From: a virus
Reading direction: 5' to 3' (one strand)
Length of the DNA stretch: 25,493 nt
Virus record (IMG/VR): IMGVR_UViG_3300042355_000114
Coordinates: 1-25,493 of that record
In this document: positions 7,186-12,422 of the stretch, one piece after another
How positions within the stretch are numbered: the stretch's first letter is position 1
Layout: each line of letters opens with the position of its first letter
The notes under the pieces: model-generated
Database searches by the model: none
What the model was told of the DNA's origin: nothing
The model's input: only the letters and a program-made list of their open reading frames with translations
Position numbers and translations under genes: made by a program

Positions 7186-8729
7186 GACCCCATCCATCCA
7201 GTAGATACCGCCGAGTGATCCGAGTACCTGCGCGGCGCGGCTTCACGGTACTCCCGATGCGCCACAGGGAAAGCAAACGTCACGCATATCGCATCCGCAG
7301 CGTCTGGACTGGCTAAACCTCGGGCTTTCATTTCTTTCTTGCTCTCCAAGAAGATCGTACCCCGTGAGTCAGGCTTCATTAGGGGGCTAATAAGGTCTGT
7401 TTTAAGAAACCTATCCTGCGGAATACTAGCAGATTTCAACCACGCTTTCATATCACCCCACATCTGCGCCCTCATATTTCCATACATTATCGGGTTTTTG
7501 GACTTGTTCCCAAAGTTTACCCCCTTGATCTTGTACCGCTGCTCCTTGAGCCTATCCACAATCCCCGCCCCCAGCCCACCCTCATCAATCACCACCATCG
7601 CAGGCTTGTACTCCTCCATTGCCTCAATGATATGCCCCACCACCGTCATGGTGTCATCACCTCTATACTTCTTTATAGACACAATATCCCGCCCCTGCCG
7701 CACCGCAATCACCGTCGCATCAGCCCCAAATCGCGCAGGATCCACACCAATGATGATAGGCGCTGAGTTGTCCTTGTACTTAGGCCGTTTCATCGCCTCA
7801 TCCACCACATCTGACGGTATAAACTGGTCATCCCCCGCCCGTGGGAACTCACCATACACCTCAACGTGCGCCTGGGCGCTGTCCGGCCCGTATTCATCAA
7901 TAATCCGCCCATAAACCGCCTTGTCCGTACCCTCCACCGTCCTCGCATCCACCACCTTAGTCACCCAAAAGTCCCTCTTTGAGTGAAAAGTCTCGTAAAA
8001 GTACCCCGTGTTGCGCCGTGGGTTAGAAAACGCCAGCCAAAAACGATTCGGCGTGTTCTCCGTGAAGAATCCACCAGTGACAGACCAAATGCTGTCATCA
8101 ATACCTGACGCTTCGTCAAAGATCACCAGCACACCGTCAAAATTGTGTACGCCAGCATAGGCATCTGGGTTCTCCGCTGACCACAGCCTGCCTTCTACAC
8201 CCCAATACCTTGTACCCTTCTTTAAATCCTGCTCCACCAGGTCAGTCAACCATTTAGCCGGCGCCACTCTGGTGGCACTAACTTCAAACCAGTGGCTGTT
8301 CAACCCCATAGCCAGCCACTTGGTTATCTCCGCCCAAGTAATGCTGCGTAACTGATTCTCCGAGTTAGCCGAAATAATGGTTGTGCTGCCAATACGAGTT
8401 GACACCATCCATATAGTCAGCCATGACACTAATGCTGACTTACCAATACCCCGTCCAGAAGATATTGCTTCTTGCAATACGCTGTACATTATCTCTTCGT
8501 TAGATTTACTCTCACCATTTATTTTATTCTTTGCAATATGCTCAGTAATATCTTGCAATACTTCCCTCTGCCATTTTCTTGGGCCAGAGAAATACTCCAG
8601 TGGAGTACCCTTAACTCCCCAAGGAAACAAATACTTAACAAAAGCCAGAGGATTATCTTTTAATGCAGGACTCCAAAGTACCGCCATTAACTCCTGCTCA
8701 TCTTCTGGTTTATATATTGTGGTTTGCAT
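7182..8729 (-). CDS. terL: Terminase large subunit
   Basis: A 515-residue packaging motor. The N-terminal ATPase domain has a Walker A-like loop at residues 91-99 (SGRGIGKSA) and Walker B at 200-206, with the acidic pair of FDEAS (D205, E206). The adaptor segment about 228-240 reads RFWLAFSNPRRNTGYF. The C-terminal RNase-H-like nuclease domain shows IIIGVDPARFGADATV with D330, VVIDEGGLGAGIVDRL with D382, and SPDAADAI with D476 and D479, the usual acidic metal ligands. It cuts concatemers and drives DNA through the portal, and the P22-type portal suggests headful packaging. The ATG at 8729 has no clear Shine-Dalgarno sequence and follows an AT-rich stretch, so translation may be weak. All key residues are present. 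Confidence 0.95.
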   Translation of the reverse strand: MQTTIYKPEDEQELMAVLWSPALKDNPLAFVKYLFPWGVKGTPLEYFSGPRKWQREVLQDITEHIAKNKINGESKSNEEIMYSVLQEAISSGRGIGKSALVSWLTIWMVSTRIGSTTIISANSENQLRSITWAEITKWLAMGLNSHWFEVSATRVAPAKWLTDLVEQDLKKGTRYWGVEGRLWSAENPDAYAGVHNFDGVLVIFDEASGIDDSIWSVTGGFFTENTPNRFWLAFSNPRRNTGYFYETFHSKRDFWVTKVVDARTVEGTDKAVYGRIIDEYGPDSAQAHVEVYGEFPRAGDDQFIPSDVVDEAMKRPKYKDNSAPIIIGVDPARFGADATVIAVRQGRDIVSIKKYRGDDTMTVVGHIIEAMEEYKPAMVVIDEGGLGAGIVDRLKEQRYKIKGVNFGNKSKNPIMYGNMRAQMWGDMKAWLKSASIPQDRFLKTDLISPLMKPDSRGTIFLESKKEMKARGLASPDAADAICVTFAFPVAHREYREAAPRRYSDHSAVSTGWMGS

Positions 8730-8840
8730 GGTGTGAGTATGTTAATAAAAAATGGCAACGGAGAGAATATATATTAAAAAAATAAAAAACGTTCACGAGC
8801 CATCCGTAACCGTGACCACAGCCGCTCGGCCCTCCCCCCC
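8730..8840 (-). other. AT-rich gap between TerS and TerL, possible weak terminator
   Basis: This is the only sizeable gap inside the packaging operon (111 bases). On the minus strand, just after the TerS stop, there is a G-rich stretch, then an imperfect short stem (TCACG ... CGTGA, about 5-6 bp) followed by the run TTTTTTATTTTTTT, which resembles an attenuating rho-independent terminator. Next comes an AT-only patch (AATATATATT). A weak terminator here would lower TerL relative to TerS. The stem is short, so this is tentative. Confidence 0.3.
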
Positions 8841-9332
8841 CTATTCTTGGTCGGCGTCATCATGCACAGCTTGCACAATAGATGCACTCAGCCGCGGTGT
8901 AACGTCCACAACGTCCACAAGGCGCGCCTGGGCAGCGGCGAGCGCTCCACTAATACTAATACGGGTGTCGGACACGGACACGTCTAGGCGATCGCCATAG
9001 ATTTTTGGTGCGAGCTTGCTGAGAAACCATTTTCGGGTATCGACCTGTAGCTGGCGCTGACGGACCATGCCGGGGTCGGTCGCTCCGTTGTCTAACTTAG
9101 CTACTGGTGCATCCGCCAGTTCTAAGATTTCATCAGCCATTTTGTCTAAAAGAGCTTGACGCGCACGGGCGTATTGTTTTGCTAGTTCGGGGTCGGCGTC
9201 AACCGCCCGAAGGAACCTAGCCGGGTCTAGGCCTGTTTTAATGCATGCCTTGCGAAGTGACAACCCTTCAGACACCATTAGGTCAACCGCCAAGTTAGAC
9301 AGTTCTGCCCTTTGATCTGTTACACCATACAT
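8841..9332 (-). CDS. terS: Terminase small subunit
   Basis: The protein has 163 residues. Residues 10-45 form a helix-turn-helix-like unit (LSNLAVDLMVSEGLSLRKAC then GLDPARFLRAVDADPELA), the DNA-recognition part of small terminases. Residues 48-120 contain the oligomerisation segment with ALLDKMADEILELAD, DPGMVRQRQLQVDTRKWFL and KLAPKIYGDRLDV, signatures of this phage TerS family. It recognises the packaging site and regulates TerL, whose gene follows. Translation should be efficient: an almost perfect TTAGGAGGT lies six to eight bases upstream of the ATG. It is the first gene of the leftward operon and faces the control region at 9333-9646. Confidence 0.88.
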   Translation of the reverse strand: MYGVTDQRAELSNLAVDLMVSEGLSLRKACIKTGLDPARFLRAVDADPELAKQYARARQALLDKMADEILELADAPVAKLDNGATDPGMVRQRQLQVDTRKWFLSKLAPKIYGDRLDVSVSDTRISISGALAAAQARLVDVVDVTPRLSASIVQAVHDDADQE

Positions 9333-9401
9333 GTTAGTACCTCCTAACTTAATTTACTGACCCCATAGTCAGCAATGGGTGCATTTTAGCCATGCATCCC
9401 T

Positions 9402-9446
9402 TTACACAATACACATATCCTAAGGATATATGTGTAAATTGTGTAA
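9402..9446. repeat. Imperfect inverted repeat with TTACACAAT ends (operator-like)
   Basis: The outer arms are a perfect 9-bp pair, TTACACAAT at 9402-9410 and ATTGTGTAA at 9438-9446. The inner arms are ACACATATCC (9411-9420) and GGATATATGTGT (9424-9435), complementary except for an extra AT. The whole could be a double operator or a long hairpin. A third copy of TTACACAAT lies at 9471-9479. The left arm covers the place where a -35 would be for a promoter driving TerS. Confidence 0.6.
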
Positions 9447-9478
9447 GAAACGGGCTGTTTTGCCCCTTTTTTACACAA

Positions 9479-9500
9479 TGCACAATGTATGAATTGTGCA
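9479..9500. repeat. Inverted repeat TGCACAAT-N6-ATTGTGCA
   Basis: A perfect 8-bp inverted pair separated by six bases, at 9479-9486 and 9493-9500. Both arms share the ACAAT/ATTGT core with the TTACACAAT sites to the left, so the region holds five related half-sites within 100 bases. This spacing fits a dimeric helix-turn-helix regulator or iteron-binding initiator. Confidence 0.6.
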
Positions 9501-9567
9501 AGAAATGTAAGGGTAAACCCTAACAACCATACTGTACAAACGATCAGTACAAAATACATGGTTTGCT

Positions 9568-9581
9568 GTCACATATGTGAC
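9568..9581. promoter_or_regulatory. Perfect 14-bp palindrome, possible operator
   Basis: GTCACATATGTGAC is its own reverse complement. It lies 65 bases ahead of the first plus-strand gene and just before the AT-rich stretch TAATAAAAT (9592-9600), which could serve as a -10 region. The position suits control of the rightward operon by a repressor or activator. The TGTGA/TCACA halves are reminiscent of CRP half-sites, but the spacing is much shorter than a CRP site, so I do not call it one. Confidence 0.4.
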
Positions 9582-9646
9582 TGACTGGCTGTAATAAAAT
9601 CCGTGACACTACTCCACGTTAACAACCCAAACCAAAGGAAAACACT

Positions 9647-9904
9647 ATGTCGTATTCTGAAATGAACCGCACCACTTACATGGCGCATCGAGCCAGCATC
9701 CGCGCTAATGGTGAGCGTCACGGCTTGAAATGGATTGAGTGCCCATTAGAGCGCGCCGATATGCAACGTCTTTGCAATCAAAACTATGACCACTTGCTGC
9801 AGCGTCTGGCCTATGTCAAGCTAGGTACGCCCGAACTGGCGCGTAATGCCCTCATGTTGACCACTCCATTTAAAACAAGTGAAGCCACACGTTTTGGTGC
9901 CTGA
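9647..9904 (+). CDS. Hypothetical protein, first gene of the rightward operon
   Basis: An 85-residue protein starting MSYSEMNRTTYMAHRASIRA, with AAAGGA about ten bases ahead of the ATG. It is polar and mostly helical, with a Cys in IECPLERADM and another in RLCNQNYDHL. There is no membrane segment or recognisable domain. Residues 8-60 carry several Arg and His, compatible with a small nucleic-acid or protein-binding helical fold. As the first gene after the palindrome-rich region it may be an early gene. I do not recognise it. Confidence 0.6.
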   Translation: MSYSEMNRTTYMAHRASIRANGERHGLKWIECPLERADMQRLCNQNYDHLLQRLAYVKLGTPELARNALMLTTPFKTSEATRFGA

Positions 9905-9941
9905 TCACATCCTGTAGCGCATCACTGGTGCGCTATGTGAT
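9904..9941 (+). repeat. Long RNA hairpin after the 85-residue gene
   Basis: Inner arms TAGCGCA (9915-9921) and TGCGCTA (9929-9935) are perfectly complementary around a 7-base loop, and outer arms ATCACA (9904-9909) and TGTGAT (9936-9941) extend the stem, with a bulge on the left side only. No T-run follows, so it is not a standard terminator; it may protect the upstream mRNA end or be a processing or protein-binding site. Confidence 0.45.
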
Positions 9942-9975
9942 GTCATCCGACATCGTCAACCAACTAGGATCAACC

Positions 9976-10296
9976 ATGAAGCAGACCGTCAACCTTGAGT
10001 CATTTATGCAAGCATTCCATGCTTATAACCGCTATGAGCAATTCGGTTATGACGCCTTGAAGGTATTGTTTGAATACTGCGAAGACATCAACCCAGATAT
10101 GGAACTGGACGTTATCGCGCTTTGCTGCGATTACTCGCATTCTGACACCATGACCATTGCCAATGATTATTGTATTGATCTTTCAGATTGTGCAGAAGCC
10201 GAAGATCGCGCCGATGTTGTCCGTGACTGGCTAAATGAGCATACATCAATCATTGGTGAAACTGATCAGGGTTTTGTTTATTGTTCTGCGTTTTGA
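9976..10296 (+). CDS. Conserved acidic phage protein, function unknown
   Basis: The product is 106 residues, starting MKQTVNLESFMQAFHAYNRY. An in-frame ATG at 9928 exists but overlaps the hairpin; the ATG at 9976 has AGGA at a good distance and fits the family start as I remember it. Motifs FGYDALKVLFEYCEDI and ELDVIALCCDYS are common to a small phage protein family (residues 18-60). The rest is acidic (DCAEAEDRADVVRDWLNEHT) and ends in an aromatic strand. It is predicted soluble and helical. It lies just upstream of the clamp-like gene and is presumably expressed with it. The function is unknown; the acidity would also be compatible with a DNA-mimic or anti-host protein, which is speculation. 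Confidence 0.66.
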   Translation: MKQTVNLESFMQAFHAYNRYEQFGYDALKVLFEYCEDINPDMELDVIALCCDYSHSDTMTIANDYCIDLSDCAEAEDRADVVRDWLNEHTSIIGETDQGFVYCSAF

Positions 10297-10365
10297 GCGT
10301 AATTAACCTAATGCTCTGCGAGCCAGGGCATTGTGGCAATTATGCCAATTAACCTAAGGAAAATT

Positions 10366-11031
10366 ATGGAACACGCAACAATCGAAACCACTACAGCCAC
10401 AATCGACAATGATCTAATGATCATGCCAGGCCATCTTGCAGCCATTGCCATGTTTGCAGCTAAAAAAGATATCCGGCATTATCTAATGGGCGTATGCATT
10501 GACACCGGACCTGCTGGCGCGTTTTTAGTCGCTACCTGCGGCCATGCTATGGCAGTGCACCAGATCGACAATGTGGCTCGGCCTGCCGGTCAACTTATCA
10601 TGCCACTGGTGCCACTTGCCAGCATGATTAAGGCAAATAGGCGCGTTGGTATCAAGTTAACCCTGCCTGCTGGTTTTGCAGGTAAGTATGACAACAATAT
10701 CCGTGTCAAACGTCAGGTAACGCTCGAATCACTCAAGGGTGAAATTTCCATAGTGCCAGAAATGGACGGCATTTTCCCGGACTGGCGTAGAGTGGCGCGT
10801 TATGACGATGCACCATACCCGCAGCAAGTGTTCTTTAATCCTCACTATCTGGTCCGAGTTGCCGATGCTGCGGACCTGATCAGCGAGCGTAAATTTGCGG
10901 TACAGGTCCGCCCAGGTGGCACTGGTGTAGGTTTTGCCACGTTGGACCATGAAGGCAAGACAGTTGCCTATGTAATGCCGATCAGGGGCACCATTGACGA
11001 TCTGCCCAGCAAACCCACAATGACTTATTGA
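10366..11031 (+). CDS. Minimal beta sliding clamp-like protein (DnaN-like)
   Basis: This 221-residue protein starts MEHATIETTT, with AAGGAAA before the ATG; an upstream in-frame ATG at 10333 has poorer signals. Four landmarks of bacterial DNA polymerase III beta subunits appear in the right order: LVATCGHAMAV at 54-64 (DnaN LVATDGHRLAV), FPDWRRV at 137-143 (DnaN FPDYRRV), FFNPHYLVRV at 156-165 (DnaN FNxKYLxDxL) and YVMPIRG at 202-208 (DnaN YVVMPMRL). DnaN is about 366 residues with three domains; this has room for about two, so the ring may be built from three copies instead of two. It would encircle DNA and tether a polymerase. No polymerase gene is in the window. A 13-residue acidic tail follows the MPIR motif. 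Assigned from motifs, without a database match. Confidence 0.7.
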   Translation: MEHATIETTTATIDNDLMIMPGHLAAIAMFAAKKDIRHYLMGVCIDTGPAGAFLVATCGHAMAVHQIDNVARPAGQLIMPLVPLASMIKANRRVGIKLTLPAGFAGKYDNNIRVKRQVTLESLKGEISIVPEMDGIFPDWRRVARYDDAPYPQQVFFNPHYLVRVADAADLISERKFAVQVRPGGTGVGFATLDHEGKTVAYVMPIRGTIDDLPSKPTMTY

Positions 11032-11047
11032 TCAAATAACCCTCTAG

Positions 11048-11064
11048 CCCTTACCCTGTAAGGG
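11048..11064 (+). terminator. Hairpin after the clamp gene, possible weak terminator
   Basis: CCCTTAC and GTAAGGG form a perfect 7-bp stem with a 3-base loop, followed by TTTAT. It stands 17 bases after the clamp stop and 30 bases before the next start. The T-run is short, so it may attenuate transcription or stabilise the clamp mRNA without ending the operon. Confidence 0.4.
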
Positions 11065-11094
11065 TTTATAGCTATCATTTTAGGAGTGAACGAC

Positions 11095-11277
11095 ATGGAA
11101 TCATTGTTTAACGTGTGGGCAGATGGTCAGCATTCAAAAACCACCATCTTGGCAAACAGTATGCCCGATGCACTTGATATATTTTGCGCCCGACATGGGT
11201 TTATAGACCACGCCGACTATTGCCAAGAAAAGCAATTGACAGAATCCAATATCAACATTCAAGAGGTCACAAGGTGA
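11095..11277 (+). CDS. Hypothetical 60-residue protein
   Basis: The product starts MESLFNVWADGQHSKTTILA. A GTG nine bases upstream is in frame, but the ATG at 11095 has TAGGAG at ideal spacing. The pattern of strand (SLFNVWADG), strand (KTTILANS) and helix (PDALDIFCARHGF) looks like a small alpha-beta domain. There are two Cys in the C-terminal half. It opens a chain of very short coupled genes running to 11863. No family recognised. Confidence 0.6.
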   Translation: MESLFNVWADGQHSKTTILANSMPDALDIFCARHGFIDHADYCQEKQLTESNINIQEVTR

Positions 11278-11369
11278 AAAAACTATTGTGGACCCTGATA
11301 CAAGGCCTTATCGGCGCTGCCGTATGGGGTCTTCCCTTTATCTACTATTTTTGGAGCATGAAACCATGA
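11274..11369 (+). CDS. Tiny single-pass membrane peptide (31 aa)
   Basis: A 31-codon gene with a GTG start that overlaps the preceding stop (GTGA). It begins with two lysines and then has a hydrophobic stretch of about 20 residues (LIQGLIGAAVWGLPFIYYFW) ending in SMKP. The lysines suggest an N-in orientation, though the other end also has one. Such peptides in phage early operons can act on host membrane proteins, but nothing specific can be read here. Its stop overlaps the next start (ATGA), which supports it being a real gene. Confidence 0.5.
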   Translation: MKKLLWTLIQGLIGAAVWGLPFIYYFWSMKP

Positions 11370-11509
11370 AAAAGCAAACTTACGTTCAGGCGCTTATGCG
11401 TCAACCAGTAGCATGGATAAAAGCCAGTGCGGCCACGCCTAATGGTCACATGACGCCTATGCATATTTTGCTGCATTATGTGGCGCTTCGCAGAATGGGG
11501 GAGATATGA
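11366..11509 (+). CDS. Tiny hypothetical protein (47 aa)
   Basis: A 47-residue basic peptide starting MKKQTYVQALMRQPVAWIKA. It has three His and several Met, and it probably forms two helices. Both ends are coupled by ATGA overlaps to neighbours. The start has no strong Shine-Dalgarno, so it is likely translated by re-initiation after the membrane peptide. Function unknown. Confidence 0.5.
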   Translation: MKKQTYVQALMRQPVAWIKASAATPNGHMTPMHILLHYVALRRMGEI

Positions 11510-11676
11510 CCGACTATGACGATTGGCGCGACGATGCGCGAGACCAGGCCCGACTTATGGCCGATGATGGCCCTGATGATGGTGAACTAGGCATATGCCC
11601 TGCCTGTAGCGGGTCTGGTGAAGGGATGCATGAGGGTACTACGTGCTATAGCTGCAAAGGGGCGGGAGAATGTTAG
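11506..11676 (+). CDS. Small zinc-ribbon-like protein (DnaJ-type CxxC pairs)
   Basis: The product is 56 residues. Residues 1-29 are very acidic (nine Asp and several Glu in all). Residues 31-56 contain CPACSGSGEG, then CYSCKGAGEC: two CxxCxGxG units of the kind that bind zinc in DnaJ and similar small zinc ribbons. DnaJ has four such units, and here there are two, enough for one zinc site. Small phage proteins of this type are common, and their partners are mostly unknown. It overlaps the previous gene by ATGA and the next gene by seven bases. A protein-protein interaction role is more likely than DNA binding, given the acidic N-terminus. Confidence 0.62.
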   Translation: MTDYDDWRDDARDQARLMADDGPDDGELGICPACSGSGEGMHEGTTCYSCKGAGEC

Positions 11677-11816
11677 ACCACGACATTACCGACAAAATCC
11701 ACCACCTGATGCACCTATATGCATGGTGCAGCCAGGAGGCAATGGAGTACTTGTACTATGAACCGCACGACCCGGTAGACTGGCTCGGCACCCGGTGGGA
11801 GGGTGAACCATGCTGA
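11670..11816 (+). CDS. Tiny hypothetical protein (48 aa)
   Basis: A 48-residue peptide starting MLDHDITDKIHHLMHLYAWC. It is rich in His, Trp, Tyr and acidic residues and ends in GTRWEGEPC. It begins seven bases before the stop of the zinc-ribbon gene and carries GGCGGGAGA ahead of its ATG, a usable ribosome site. Two Cys and four His could bind a metal. No family recognised. Confidence 0.5.
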   Translation: MLDHDITDKIHHLMHLYAWCSQEAMEYLYYEPHDPVDWLGTRWEGEPC

Positions 11817-11863
11817 TGGCCGCCCTATTTGCCGCCCTGCTGGCGCTGCTGCTTAACTTGTAA
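11810..11863 (+). CDS. Possible 17-residue hydrophobic peptide
   Basis: ATG at 11810 opens a 17-codon frame made almost only of Met, Leu and Ala with a Phe and an Asn (MLMAALFAALLALLLNL). GGGAGGG lies about nine bases ahead of its ATG, inside the upstream gene, and the two genes overlap by seven bases. A membrane-inserting helix of this length is plausible. It is too short for coding statistics, and chance cannot be excluded. Confidence 0.33.
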   Translation: MLMAALFAALLALLLNL

Positions 11864-11882
11864 CGATACCTGAAACGATACC

Positions 11883-11905
11883 AAGCCCGACTAACCCTCG
11901 GGCTT
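11883..11905. terminator. Probable bidirectional terminator between convergent operons
   Basis: AAGCCCGA (11883-11890) and TCGGGCTT (11898-11905) form a perfect 8-bp, GC-rich stem with a 7-base loop. It lies after the last plus-strand small gene and overlaps the last codons of the minus-strand nuclease gene. Neither side has a long T-run, so efficiency is uncertain. A direct repeat CGATACC (11864-11870 and 11876-11882) stands just before it. Confidence 0.55.
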
Positions 11906-12223
11906 TGTCGTTTCTATCTGCCGTTTAGCATCCTCGAAACCACGCCCTACGATAACCCGGTGGCCGATACTCTCTAGATACTCTATCCAGTCTTTCTGTA
12001 CTGGCGACACCACGCCGCCCGATTCTTTTTTCATTTCAACCCATAGGTTCCAGGCGGGGATGCAAAGGTCAGGCACCCCAGGGGTTACCCCTTCGGCCTT
12101 CAGCGCAGCCCCTTGGCTGGCCCCACGATGGCCCCCATTTGGCACGGCGAAGATTCGGGTATCAGGGTAAGTTCTGCGAAACCAAGACACAAGCCTGACC
12201 TGCTGTAAATGTTCGGACTCCAT
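11891..12223 (-). CDS. VRR-NUC domain nuclease
   Basis: The protein has 110 residues, starting MESEHLQQVRLVSWFRRTYP. Longer in-frame starts reach 12301, but the ATG at 12223 lies one base after the preceding gene's stop (TAGTATG) and begins at the usual point of the family. Signature elements are RIFAVPNGGHRG (23-34), GVPDLCIP with D52, LWVEMKK with E63 and K65, and VVSPVQKDWIEYL with Q76: the PD-(D/E)xK core of VRR-NUC enzymes. Such stand-alone phage nucleases are thought to cut branched DNA or replication forks. It is the last gene of the leftward replication/recombination operon, next to the helicase, and has all catalytic residues. Confidence 0.86.
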   Translation of the reverse strand: MESEHLQQVRLVSWFRRTYPDTRIFAVPNGGHRGASQGAALKAEGVTPGVPDLCIPAWNLWVEMKKESGGVVSPVQKDWIEYLESIGHRVIVGRGFEDAKRQIETTKPEG

Positions 12224-12224
12224 A

Positions 12225-12422
12225 CTAAAAGGGTACTTCCCAGACCCACAAGTCGCAACCCCCAGGTTCATTTGCAAACTCTGGTGACGGTGCATCGCCA
12301 AACTCGGCGCAAACCCCGTCGGGCCTGTAATAGTCGCAAGTATGGCAAACCCTTGGCGGCTCGGCCTTCAAGGTGGCGCGGTAGTGTGTAACGATTGCGG
12401 GTTCTGGGTGACGGGTATTCAT
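12225..12422 (-). CDS. Small Cys-rich probable zinc-binding protein
   Basis: A 65-residue protein starting MNTRHPEPAIVTHYRATLKA. Four Cys are arranged as CHTC at 26-29, C38 and C56, with aromatic residues around them (CDYYRPDGVC, CDLWVWEVPF), suggesting a single zinc site. An ATG at 12431 is in frame, but the one at 12422 makes the ATGA overlap with the helicase stop and sits at a better distance from AAAAGGA. Small zinc proteins of this kind often sit between helicase and nuclease genes in phage operons. No function can be assigned. Confidence 0.6.
   Translation of the reverse strand: MNTRHPEPAIVTHYRATLKAEPPRVCHTCDYYRPDGVCAEFGDAPSPEFANEPGGCDLWVWEVPF

Larger units (their letters stand above)
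9333..9646. other. Palindrome-rich intergenic control region between divergent operons
   Basis: There is no convincing gene in these 314 bases. From left to right it holds the TerS ribosome site (TTAGGAGGT on the minus strand, about 9340-9348), a possible minus-strand -10 (TAAAAT at 9383-9388), a long imperfect inverted repeat at 9402-9446, a GGGC/GCCC mini-hairpin followed by TTTTTT at 9452-9472, a second TTACACAAT at 9471-9479, an inverted pair TGCACAAT/ATTGTGCA at 9479-9500, a small palindrome AGGGTAAACCCT at 9510-9521, a direct repeat GTACAAA at about 9534 and 9547, a perfect 14-bp palindrome at 9568-9581, and the AAAGGA ribosome site of the plus-strand gene near 9635. This density of symmetric sites indicates regulator binding or a replication origin. 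Confidence 0.6.

Noticed and set aside
7339-7914. Plus-strand frame of 191 codons opposite TerL
   Set aside because: Lies exactly over the TerL nuclease domain and has no supporting signal.
8834-8841. Run of eight C next to the TerS stop codon
   Set aside because: On the coding strand the run follows the stop codon TAG, so slippage cannot change the protein; at most it is a sequencing-error-prone site.
9333-9646. Possible CRISPR or tRNA in the non-coding control region
   Set aside because: Repeats are short, inverted and irregularly spaced, with no cloverleaf or regular repeat-spacer pattern; no tRNA was recognised anywhere in the window.
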